Of a stretch of 64,000 nt of DNA, positions 50,654 through 57,757 are shown one piece after another (the first letter of the stretch is position 1; every line of letters begins with the position of its first letter). The notes beneath the pieces were generated by a model. That model did not search any database, was not told where the DNA came from, and saw only the letters and a list, made by a program, of their open reading frames with translations. Origin of the DNA: JAVVHH01 sp965199585 (GTDB lineage Bacteria > Pseudomonadota > Alphaproteobacteria > Acetobacterales > Acetobacteraceae); assembly GCA_965199585.1 (NCBI GenBank), contig CBDASI010000002.1, forward strand, positions 3,410,001 to 3,474,000, written 5' to 3'. The position numbers were made by a program, and so were the translations under genes.

Positions 50654-51360
50654 GACGCCCTGCCCCGCTTCTCCTGGGCCACGCCGCAGGCCGCTCCCGC
50701 CAGCGCCCCGGCCACGATGTGCCACGACGTCCCCGGCAGCACCCAGGCGACCGCGAGCGCGACCGCGGCCGAGACGATCCAGGGCCACAGGTCGCGACGG
50801 CCATGCCACATCGGCACCAGCATGGAGACGAACACCGCCAGGGCGGCGAAGAAGATGGGATGACCCGGTGGGGGCCGCAACACGCCGCCCATCAGATGTC
50901 CGGCCGCGGTGGACACGACCCAGACCGCCCACATCAGCACGCCCGAGCCGAACAGGAACCCGGCATCCGAGCGGCCCGACTGCATCTCGGCCACCGACAG
51001 CGCCCAGTTCTGGTCCGCCATCACGAACAGGCTGGCCCAGAGCCGCCATCCGCGCACCCGGTCGAGCCACGGCCCGATCACTGGCCCCATCAGCGCCAGC
51101 CGCAGATTCACGATGAACGACGCCGTCGCCGCGGCCACCACCGGGGCCGGCACGCCCCAGTGCCCCAACGCCAGCAGCTGCGCCGACCCGGCATATACAG
51201 TCGCGCTCATCACCACCGACTCGGTCAGGCTGAGCCCCTGCCCCTGCGCCAGGATGCCGACCACGAGCGCGAACGGCACCACGCCGACCTGCAGCGGCAG
51301 GCTGCGCACCACCCCCGCGACGATGGCAGCGCGCGAGAACCGCGGTCGGGCATTGGACAT
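50650..51360 (-). CDS. azlC: AzlC-type branched-chain amino acid exporter subunit
   Basis: Membrane protein of 236 residues, the large subunit of the AzlCD exporter family (YgaZ-type). LPLQVGVVPFALVVGILAQ, SLTESVVMSATVYAGSAQLLALGHW, ASFIVNLRLALMG and FVMADQNWALSVAEMQ are the family blocks. The ATG at 51360 shares a base with the recX stop (TGATG); a TTG one codon earlier is also in frame. It forms an overlapping recX-azlC-azlD unit. Confidence 0.92.
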   Translation of the reverse strand: MSNARPRFSRAAIVAGVVRSLPLQVGVVPFALVVGILAQGQGLSLTESVVMSATVYAGSAQLLALGHWGVPAPVVAAATASFIVNLRLALMGPVIGPWLDRVRGWRLWASLFVMADQNWALSVAEMQSGRSDAGFLFGSGVLMWAVWVVSTAAGHLMGGVLRPPPGHPIFFAALAVFVSMLVPMWHGRRDLWPWIVSAAVALAVAWVLPGTSWHIVAGALAGAACGVAQEKRGRAS

Positions 51361-51950
51361 CAACCGCGCTTCAATGCGGCGAGCAGCCCGGCCGCCTCGT
51401 CCGACTCGAGCCGCAGCGCCCGCTCAGCGACGGCACGCGGGAAGCCGGCGCGCGCCAACATGCCCATCTCGCGCGTGTCGTCCGCATCGGCACCGGTCTC
51501 AGGATCACGCGCGCGGAACGGCCCAATGCGCCGGCGCCGCGCGAACGCCACCGCCGCCAGGAACTCCGCCTCCGCATCCGGCAGCACGGCGTCGGCCGTC
51601 TCCGCATCGACCCCCTTGGCGGCCAGGTGCGCCGACACCGCCACCCGCGACCGCCCCGCCCGCACCAGCCGCCGGGATCGCGCGGCGGCGAAACCCGCAT
51701 CGTCGAGCATGCCGGAGGCCGTCAGCGCCCGCACCACCTCGCGCGCCGCCGCCCGCGCCGGAACGATCACCTCCGCCGCGCTCTCGGTCGCGTGCTGCCA
51801 GCGGAGGATCCGGCGGTCGAGCACGCGAAGCAGCCCGGCCTCCGTCGCCGCGAACCGGGCGAGGTGCCGCAGCGCAGCCTCATGCAAGGATGCGCGATCG
51901 GGGATCTTGCCGGGGGGACGCGGCGCTCTCGCCTGCCGGGGAGTGGGCAT
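51360..51950 (-). CDS. recX: RecX family regulatory protein
   Basis: Helical-repeat regulator of 196 residues that inhibits RecA. The three-helix repeats typical of RecX are visible (LHEAALRHLARFAATEAGLLRVLDRRI, VVRALTASGMLDDAGFAAARSRRLVRAGRSRVAVSAHLAAKGV, AVAFARRRRIGPF, MGMLARAGFPRAVAERAL). It is not beside recA. An N-terminal basic stretch precedes the first repeat. Translationally coupled to azlC downstream; divergent from the PRC-barrel gene across 85 bp. Confidence 0.87.
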   Translation of the reverse strand: MPTPRQARAPRPPGKIPDRASLHEAALRHLARFAATEAGLLRVLDRRILRWQHATESAAEVIVPARAAAREVVRALTASGMLDDAGFAAARSRRLVRAGRSRVAVSAHLAAKGVDAETADAVLPDAEAEFLAAVAFARRRRIGPFRARDPETGADADDTREMGMLARAGFPRAVAERALRLESDEAAGLLAALKRG

Positions 51951-52035
51951 GCCTCCTTACTAAAGCCGCTGCCGCCGGGGGCAACCCTTCGACCCCGGCT
52001 CACGTTGGCGTGCATCGCACCACACCGAGGTTTTC

Positions 52036-52446
52036 GTGAAGACAGCAACGCCGCTCGCCATCGCCCTCCTCCTCTCGACGGGCGCTGCCTCGTTCGCCCA
52101 AACCCAACCAACCCAGAGCCAGCCGTTGCCCGGCGTGGCCGCGTCCGTCAGCAACCCCAACCTGGCGGTTGCCTCGATCAAGCTCGATCACGGCGTGCGG
52201 GTCAGCAGGATCGTCGGCGCGACGGTGTTCACCACCGACGGCAAGGATCTCGGCAAAGTCGACGACCTCGTCATGACCAAGGACAACGAAGTCACCTTGG
52301 CGGTCGTCTCGGTCGGTGGCTTCTTGGGCGTCGGCAGCAAGCTGGTCGCGTTCCCCTACAAGGACCTCAAGCAGGACAGCGACCGCCTGATGCTGCCCGG
52401 CGTGACCGCCGACTCGCTCAACGCCATGCCGTCCTTCGAATACTGA
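52036..52446 (+). CDS. Exported PRC-barrel domain protein
   Basis: Protein of 136 residues with a signal peptide (MKTATPLAIALLLSTGAASFA) and a PRC-barrel-like domain (VSRIVGATVFTTDGKDLGKVDDLVMTKDNEVTLAVVSVGGFLGVGSKLVAFPYKDL in order). Such exported PRC-barrel proteins are common in alphaproteobacteria and their roles are unclear. The start is GTG with GAGG six bases upstream. A 136-bp gap with a strong hairpin separates it from argD. Confidence 0.85.
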   Translation: MKTATPLAIALLLSTGAASFAQTQPTQSQPLPGVAASVSNPNLAVASIKLDHGVRVSRIVGATVFTTDGKDLGKVDDLVMTKDNEVTLAVVSVGGFLGVGSKLVAFPYKDLKQDSDRLMLPGVTADSLNAMPSFEY

Positions 52447-52517
52447 CATCCCACAAGGCGTGCGCGTCCGCGTTGACTTCCGGGGCGGCGCCACGTCAGA
52501 CTGCTCGCTTGTCCAGC

Positions 52518-52545
52518 GCCGCCGGGTGGAGGTCCATCCGGCGGT
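52518..52545 (+). promoter_or_regulatory. Stable hairpin in the argD leader
   Basis: About 12 bp of stem (GCCGCCGGGTGGA side against TCCATCCGGCGGT side, one or two G-U pairs) closing a tetraloop, 38 bp before the argD start. There is no T-run after it, so it may be a leader structure or a weak terminator of the preceding gene. Confidence 0.5.
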
Positions 52546-52582
52546 GTTCCGGTTGGACGAAAGAAGAGGCCACGGACCTTCC

Positions 52583-53779
52583 ATGATCCCCGCGCTGATG
52601 CCCACCTACAACCGTGCCGACATCGCTTTCGAGCGGGGTGAAGGCGCCTGGCTGTACACGGCGGACGGCCGACGAATGCTGGATTTCGGCGCCGGGATCG
52701 CGACCTCCTCGCTGGGCCACGGCAACAAGCACCTCGTCGCCGCCATCGCCGAGCAGGCCGGCAAGGTCATGCACACGAGCAATCTCTACCGGGTGCCGCA
52801 GGCCGAACGCCTCGCCGCTCGGCTGGTCGAAGCATCGTTCGCCGACAGCGTCTTCTTCTGTAACTCGGGGGCCGAGGCCAACGAGGGCATGGTCAAGATG
52901 ATGCGCAAGGCGATGTCGGAATCCGGCAAGCCCGAGCGCTATCGGGTGATATGCTTTGACGGCGCCTTCCATGGCCGCACACTGGCGATGCTGGCCGCGA
53001 CCGGGAACAAGAAGTATCTCGCCGGCTTTGGCCCGGAGGTCGACGGGTTCGACCACGTGCCGTTCAACAACCTCAACGCCTTGCGCGACGCGATCGGGCC
53101 GCAGACGGCCGGCGTGCTCGTCGAGCCGGTGCAGGGCGAGGGCGGCATCCGCCCGGCCAGCCTCGATTTCCTGCGCGGCCTCCGTGCCGCCTGCGACGAG
53201 TTCGGCATCTTGATGGGGCTCGACGAGGTCCAGTGCGGCATGGGGCGCACCGGCAAGTTGTTCGCCCATGAATGGGCCGACATCGAGCCGGACGTGCTTT
53301 CGGCTGCCAAGGGCATCGCCGGCGGCTTCCCGATGGGCGCGATCCTGGCCAAGGAACATGTCGCCAAGAACCTCAAGGCCGGCACGCATGGCACCACGTT
53401 CGGCGGAAATCCGCTGGCCTGCGCGGCGGCCAATGCGGTTCTGGACGTGATCCTGGCGCCGGGCTTCTTGCTCGACGTGCAGCGCAAAGGGCAGCTGCTG
53501 TGGGACAAGCTGGGCGCAGTCTGCGCTGACTACCCGACGGTCGTCTCCGAAGTGCGCGGTGCCGGGCTGATCCTGGGGCTTAAGGCCGAGGTGCCGAACA
53601 CCGAGTTGCAGGACGCGATGCTGGCCGAGGGCCTGCTCGCGGTCGCGGCCGGCGATAACGTGCTGCGCCTGGTGCCCCCGCTCGTCATCACCGATGCCGA
53701 TATTGACGATGCCGTCGCCATGATCCGCCTGGCGGTGCGCCGTTGCCTGCCGAGCACGATCAGCGCCGCGGCAAAATGA
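52583..53779 (+). CDS. argD: Acetylornithine aminotransferase
   Basis: PLP class III aminotransferase of 398 residues in arginine synthesis, N-acetylglutamate semialdehyde to N-acetylornithine; also able to act in lysine synthesis in many bacteria. Segments include LDFGAGIATSSLGHGNKHLVAAI, FFCNSGAEANEGMVKMMRK, GAFHGRTLAMLAATGN, VEPVQGEGGIRPAS, LDEVQCGMGRTGKLFAHE and the PLP Lys in LSAAKGIAGGFPMGA. Start MIPALMPTYNRADIAFERGEG is the usual opening. Overlaps argF by ATGA. Confidence 0.96.
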   Translation: MIPALMPTYNRADIAFERGEGAWLYTADGRRMLDFGAGIATSSLGHGNKHLVAAIAEQAGKVMHTSNLYRVPQAERLAARLVEASFADSVFFCNSGAEANEGMVKMMRKAMSESGKPERYRVICFDGAFHGRTLAMLAATGNKKYLAGFGPEVDGFDHVPFNNLNALRDAIGPQTAGVLVEPVQGEGGIRPASLDFLRGLRAACDEFGILMGLDEVQCGMGRTGKLFAHEWADIEPDVLSAAKGIAGGFPMGAILAKEHVAKNLKAGTHGTTFGGNPLACAAANAVLDVILAPGFLLDVQRKGQLLWDKLGAVCADYPTVVSEVRGAGLILGLKAEVPNTELQDAMLAEGLLAVAAGDNVLRLVPPLVITDADIDDAVAMIRLAVRRCLPSTISAAAK

Positions 53780-54729
53780 GCGGCGCACTCGCCTTCGTCG
53801 ACCGGGTCGAGACGGGAGGTGGCGCACCGCGTCACTTCCTCGACTTGCGCGACTTCGACACCGGCACGTTGCGGCAGATGCTGAGCTCAGCCGACGCGTT
53901 CAAGCGGGACCGGACCGGACCCAAGCCGCTGCTCGGGCGCACGCTCGCGATGGTGTTCGAAAAGCCCAGCACCCGCACCCGCGTCAGTTTCGAAGTGGCG
54001 ATGCGCCAGCTCGGCGGCGACGTCGTCATGCTGTCGGCCGCCGAGATGCAGACCGGCCGCGGCGAAAGCGTCGCCGACACCGCTCGCGTGCTGTCGCGCT
54101 ACGTCGATGCCATCATGATCCGAACCGACAACCCGCAGCGCCTGCATGAACTCGCCGAGTATGCGACGGTGCCGGTGATCAACGGCCTGACAAGCGCCAG
54201 CCATCCCTGCCAGCTGATGGCCGATGTCATGACGTTCGAGCAGCATCGCGGCCCGATTGCTGGGCAGATCGTGGCTTGGAGTGGTGACGGCAACAACGTC
54301 GCCTGCAGCTGGATCGAGGCGGCGGTCCGCTTTGGCTTCACACTGCGGATCGCCACGCCCGAAATGCGCCGCCCGCCGCAAAAGCTGGTGGACTGGGCCC
54401 GCGCGCAGGGTGCCACGATCGAGCTGACCGACGACCCTAGGATCGCCGTCCGCAACGCGCGCTGCGTCGTGACCGACACCTGGGTCAGCATGGGCGACGA
54501 TCCCGGCGAGAGCCGCCACAACCTGCTGGCACCCTACCGCGTCACGTCCGCGCTGATGGCCGCCGCCGCGCCGGACGCGATCTTCATGCATTGCCTGCCC
54601 GCCCATCGTGGCGACGAGGTCACCGCTGAGGTGATCGACGGGCCGCAATCAGTGGTGTTCGACGGCGCCGAGAACCGGCTGCATGCGCAAAAGGGCGTCT
54701 TGGCCTGGGCGCTCGGAGTCGACGAATGA
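53776..54729 (+). CDS. argF: Ornithine carbamoyltransferase
   Basis: Carbamoyl transfer to ornithine giving citrulline. The 317-residue chain has the phosphate-binding S65TRT motif in EKPSTRTRVSFE, the catalytic HPCQ in TSASHPCQLMADVMTFEQ, a SMG loop (DTWVSMGDD) for ornithine and the HCLP motif in IFMHCLPAHRGDEV. It is coupled to argD upstream and to a 94-residue unknown downstream, each by ATGA. Confidence 0.97.
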   Translation: MSGALAFVDRVETGGGAPRHFLDLRDFDTGTLRQMLSSADAFKRDRTGPKPLLGRTLAMVFEKPSTRTRVSFEVAMRQLGGDVVMLSAAEMQTGRGESVADTARVLSRYVDAIMIRTDNPQRLHELAEYATVPVINGLTSASHPCQLMADVMTFEQHRGPIAGQIVAWSGDGNNVACSWIEAAVRFGFTLRIATPEMRRPPQKLVDWARAQGATIELTDDPRIAVRNARCVVTDTWVSMGDDPGESRHNLLAPYRVTSALMAAAAPDAIFMHCLPAHRGDEVTAEVIDGPQSVVFDGAENRLHAQKGVLAWALGVDE

Positions 54730-55010
54730 CGGACCCGATGGCGGCGACGCCGGGCTGGGTGGACTCGCGGCTCGACACGATCTTCGCCGCGTTGCCGCCG
54801 TCACTGCGGGGCGCTGCGGACGAGTTCGCCGATTGTCTGGCGCGCAGCAAGGCCCCGGCGGCACCGAGCGATCTGCTGGGGACCGAGTTTACGCCCTGCC
54901 ATCGGAGCTTTCGGCGCGCCCTGGAGGAGGCCGACATGCCACCGCCGGAGGTCGCCGACATCATGGCGAAACTTGAGGCACTCGAAGCCGAGATCGCCGA
55001 CGACAGTTAG
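54726..55010 (+). CDS. Hypothetical protein coupled to argF (94 aa)
   Basis: Unrecognised small soluble protein starting MTDPMAATPGWVDSRLDTIF. It is mostly helical and acidic toward the C-terminus (EVADIMAKLEALEAEIADDS), with two cysteines. Its ATG overlaps the argF stop, so it is expressed with arginine genes, but I see no motif that shows a function. The stop codon lies inside the left arm of the terminator hairpin at 55005-55034. Confidence 0.65.
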   Translation: MTDPMAATPGWVDSRLDTIFAALPPSLRGAADEFADCLARSKAPAAPSDLLGTEFTPCHRSFRRALEEADMPPPEVADIMAKLEALEAEIADDS

Positions 55011-55034
55011 GCCGGGCTTGTGCCCGGCCTAACT
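55005..55034. terminator. Bidirectional terminator hairpin between convergent genes
   Basis: Perfect 13-bp stem AGTTAGGCCGGGC / GCCCGGCCTAACT with loop TTGT. The stop codon of the plus-strand gene is within the left arm, and the structure ends seven bases before the stop of the convergent DUF4394 gene. There is no long T-run. Confidence 0.75.
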
Positions 55035-55040
55035 AGAAGT

Positions 55041-55919
55041 TTAAGCGATCTTGGCGGAACGTGACCGGCGGGTGAAGGCCATCGCAGCGATGCCGGCGCC
55101 GAGCAGGCCGAGCGTCATCGGCTCCGGCACGGCGACCGACCCTGAGGTCAGCGCGAAGTCGGTCAGCGATGCCGTCGAGAACGACCCGACCGACCTGGCC
55201 GCCCCGGTGGTCAGATTGACCTGATACAGCGCGCTGTTCGTCGCCGCGTAGGCGGTGCCGGTGCTGCCGTCGATGTCGAAGCTGATGACGCCGCTCACGC
55301 CCAATCCGCCGACCGTGTTCAGTGTGCCGTCGTTCGGCGGTGCCTGGGTGACCAAGGTCGCCTTGCTGGCGTCAAGATCGTAGAGCGTCGTGGTCGCCAC
55401 CGTGCCGGCATTCTGATTGGTGTAAGCAGCACCGACGATCTGCGGGGCGGCGCCCGCATTGGCGTCTGCGGCGGCATAAGCGAGTGTGCCGTCGACGGTG
55501 GCGGCGCCGGTGTCGACGTTGACGCGCAGGTTCTGGCCCGAGGTGCCGACGATGCGCAGGCGGTCCACGGTCGGGTTGAACGAGATATCGAAACTACCGG
55601 CATTCAGTGATGCGGTGAGCGTCGAGGCGAGAGTCGCCAAGCCGGTCGTGGAGTTGATGGTGTAGAGCCGGCCGGAGTTGCCGAGGCCGTAGAGCGCGCC
55701 CGTGGCCGGGCGGTAGTCGATGCCGAGCACGGTCTCGCCGGCGGACAAGCCGCTGATGCCGATGGGCGTGCTGCCGGAACCCGGCGCGGTGGTGTCGAAG
55801 GAGAACAGGGATGTGCCGCTCACCAGGCCAACGGCCGGAACGGCATGGGCGACGGTCGCTGTAAGGGTGAGTGCGACGGCAGTGGCCGCCAGAAGAGAGA
55901 TGCGTGAGGACAAAGTCAT
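55041..55919 (-). CDS. DUF4394 domain PEP-CTERM protein
   Basis: Exported protein of 292 residues. It has a signal peptide (MTLSSRISLLAATAVALTLTATVAHA), a DUF4394 domain (LFSFDTTAPGSGSTPIGISGLSAGETVLGIDYRPATGALYGLGNSGRLYTINSTTG in order, SFDISFNPTVDRLRIVGTSGQNLRVNVDTGA), then the PEP-CTERM tail VPEPMTLGLLGAGIAAMAFTRRSR. The domain resembles a beta-propeller-like repeat. Start at 55919 has GGAG three bases upstream. It stands between argF and hslO in the opposite direction. Confidence 0.9.
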   Translation of the reverse strand: MTLSSRISLLAATAVALTLTATVAHAVPAVGLVSGTSLFSFDTTAPGSGSTPIGISGLSAGETVLGIDYRPATGALYGLGNSGRLYTINSTTGLATLASTLTASLNAGSFDISFNPTVDRLRIVGTSGQNLRVNVDTGAATVDGTLAYAAADANAGAAPQIVGAAYTNQNAGTVATTTLYDLDASKATLVTQAPPNDGTLNTVGGLGVSGVISFDIDGSTGTAYAATNSALYQVNLTTGAARSVGSFSTASLTDFALTSGSVAVPEPMTLGLLGAGIAAMAFTRRSRSAKIA

Positions 55920-56195
55920 GGTCTCCGTATGAGTGCCGCTGAGACTACACCGAACTATTGGATTGAAGCTCAGCGTCGAACCTACGGCCGACGACGGCGC
56001 TTGGGCCTTTTCTTTATATATTATCACGCGGTCGTGAGCGCATTTGTATTTCAGAGAAACTTTTCACCTCCAGCTACTCTGGTCAGCACTGGCCAGATAC
56101 CCTGGATTTTCTTTGCGCCTCCGTCGCGACCTCGGCGCGATCACACGGAAGCTGCCCTGGTTAACTCCGACCCTGTTCTTCACTATGTTGAGCGG
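55920..56195. other. AT-richer intergenic region before hslO
   Basis: About 276 bp between divergent start codons. It is visibly richer in A/T than its surroundings (for example TTTTCTTTATATATTATCAC near 56008-56028), which suits promoters for both the DUF4394 gene and hslO. The hslO frame stays open through it, but the translation is not Hsp33-like. No other gene or RNA is seen. Confidence 0.5.
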
Positions 56196-57173
56196 ATGAC
56201 CGCGACCCCCGCTTTCCTCGACGGTAACCGTCCCGACGTACCCGACATCGTCGTCCCGCGCGGCGTGCTGCCGTTCCACCTGCCGGGCCGTCCCGTGCGC
56301 GGCCGGCTGATCCGGCTTGGCGCGCTCGCCGACGCGCTGCTGACCCGGCACGAGAACCACGTCGCCGTCACCACCCTGTCCGGCCAGGCCCTGGCGTTAG
56401 CCGCGGCCCTGTCGTCCGCGCTCAAATTCCGCGGCTCGTTCAGTCTGCAGGCCAAGGGCGACGGGCCGGTGCCGATGCTGCTGGCCGACTGCACCGAGGC
56501 CGGCGCGCTCCGCGGTTACGCCCGCGCCAACCAGGAGCGGCTGACCACCCTGCTGGAGGCCAAGCCGGACCCATCGGCCAAAGCGCTACTCGGCGACGGC
56601 TACCTCGCGTTCACCGTCGATCAGGGCGAGGACCGGCACCAAGGCATCGTCGCCATCGAGGGCGAGACGCTGGCCGACATGGCGCTAAACTACTTCGAGA
56701 CGTCCGAACAGATCGAATGCAGCGTTCGCCTCGCCTGCCTGCAGACGCCGCATGGCTGGCGGGCCGGTGCGCTCATCCTCGAGCGCATCGCCGGCACCGG
56801 CGGCATCGATCCCGACCTCGACACCGAGGCGCAGGACGAGAGCTGGCGCAACGCTATTGCGCTGGCCAACACGCTGTCGGACGCCGAATTGCTTGACGAC
56901 GAGCTGACCGGCGAAGACCTGCTCTATCGGCTGTTCGGGCTCGAAGGCGTCGCGGCACAACGCTACCGTGCGCTGGCCTATGGGTGCCGCTGTTCGCGGC
57001 AGCGCCTGTCCAACATCCTGGAGGGCTTCCCGGTCGACGACCTCGACCACATGGCCATCGAGGGCGACATCGTCATGACCTGCGAGTTCTGCAACCTGGA
57101 CTTCCGCTTCGACCGCACCGAGGTCCACGGCCTGGTGCCGCCGGGCGACGACTCGACGGGAGCTTCGGCCTGA
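56196..57173 (+). CDS. hslO: Redox-regulated chaperone Hsp33
   Basis: Cytoplasmic holdase activated by oxidation. The 325-residue chain has the Hsp33 N-terminal domain (GRPVRGRLIRLGALADALLTRHE, LQAKGDGPVPMLLADCTEAGALRGYAR, GDGYLAFTVDQGEDRHQGIVAIEGETLADMALNYFETSEQI in order). The zinc switch is C264-x-C266 then 29 residues and C296-x2-C299 (YGCRCSR, TCEFCN), exactly the CxC-x27-32-CxxC pattern. The start MTATPAFLDGN is preferred; 89 further in-frame codons upstream lack family similarity. Confidence 0.95.
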   Translation: MTATPAFLDGNRPDVPDIVVPRGVLPFHLPGRPVRGRLIRLGALADALLTRHENHVAVTTLSGQALALAAALSSALKFRGSFSLQAKGDGPVPMLLADCTEAGALRGYARANQERLTTLLEAKPDPSAKALLGDGYLAFTVDQGEDRHQGIVAIEGETLADMALNYFETSEQIECSVRLACLQTPHGWRAGALILERIAGTGGIDPDLDTEAQDESWRNAIALANTLSDAELLDDELTGEDLLYRLFGLEGVAAQRYRALAYGCRCSRQRLSNILEGFPVDDLDHMAIEGDIVMTCEFCNLDFRFDRTEVHGLVPPGDDSTGASA

Positions 57174-57757
57174 TGCTGGCCCGCCGCGCCGTCCTATCAC
57201 TGCCATTCGTGGTGGCGGCCTGCGCCGACGGCGATCCGGTGCCGGCGCGCAACAGTTTTCCAACGTTGAGCTTCGGCTACCTGACCACGCTGCGGCTGAA
57301 TGTGGCCACCGTCGAGGAGGCTGCGCTGCCGCCACCGGGACCGCTGGACGACGTCAACCCGGCGCCGCCGGGCCCCGCGCTGATCCGCATGGCGCAGGAC
57401 CGGCTCGCCGCCGGCGGAACGCTGGGCCGGGCGGTGTTCACCGTCGACCAAGCCTCCATCACGCGCCGGGGTGGCGGGTTGGACGGCGTCATGACGGTGC
57501 ATCTCAACGTGCTGACGTCGGAAGGGTCGCGCGCCGGGTTCGCCGAGGCGCGGGTATCGCGCCGGGCCGAGGGCATCGGTGATCTGAAGGGCGCGCTCTA
57601 TGACATGAGCGTGCAGATGATGCAGGACATGAATGTCGAATTTGAATTCCAGGTGCGCCAGAGCCTGCGCGACTGGCTTCAGGAAGCCACCACCGCGCCG
57701 CCGCCGGCCGCCGTCGAGCAACAGCCGCTCGACCCGGTCACGCGCCCGGCGCCGTAA
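57173..57757 (+). CDS. Hypothetical lipoprotein
   Basis: Protein of 194 residues starting with a short lipoprotein signal (MLARRAVLSLPFVVAAC, lipidation at Cys17). The mature part has no domain I recognise. It contains FGYLTTLRLNVATVEEAALPPPG, ALIRMAQDRLAAGGTLGRAVFTVDQASITRRGGGLDGVMTVHLNVL and ends with a helical segment and a Pro/Ala-rich tail. The start shares one base with the hslO stop (TGATG), so it is co-translated with hslO. The 3' end overlaps the convergent acyl-CoA ligase gene by 20 bp. Confidence 0.75.
   Translation: MLARRAVLSLPFVVAACADGDPVPARNSFPTLSFGYLTTLRLNVATVEEAALPPPGPLDDVNPAPPGPALIRMAQDRLAAGGTLGRAVFTVDQASITRRGGGLDGVMTVHLNVLTSEGSRAGFAEARVSRRAEGIGDLKGALYDMSVQMMQDMNVEFEFQVRQSLRDWLQEATTAPPPAAVEQQPLDPVTRPAP

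Noticed and set aside
55929..56195. 89-codon upstream extension of hslO
   Set aside because: AT-richer, not Hsp33-like; the family start is at 56196.
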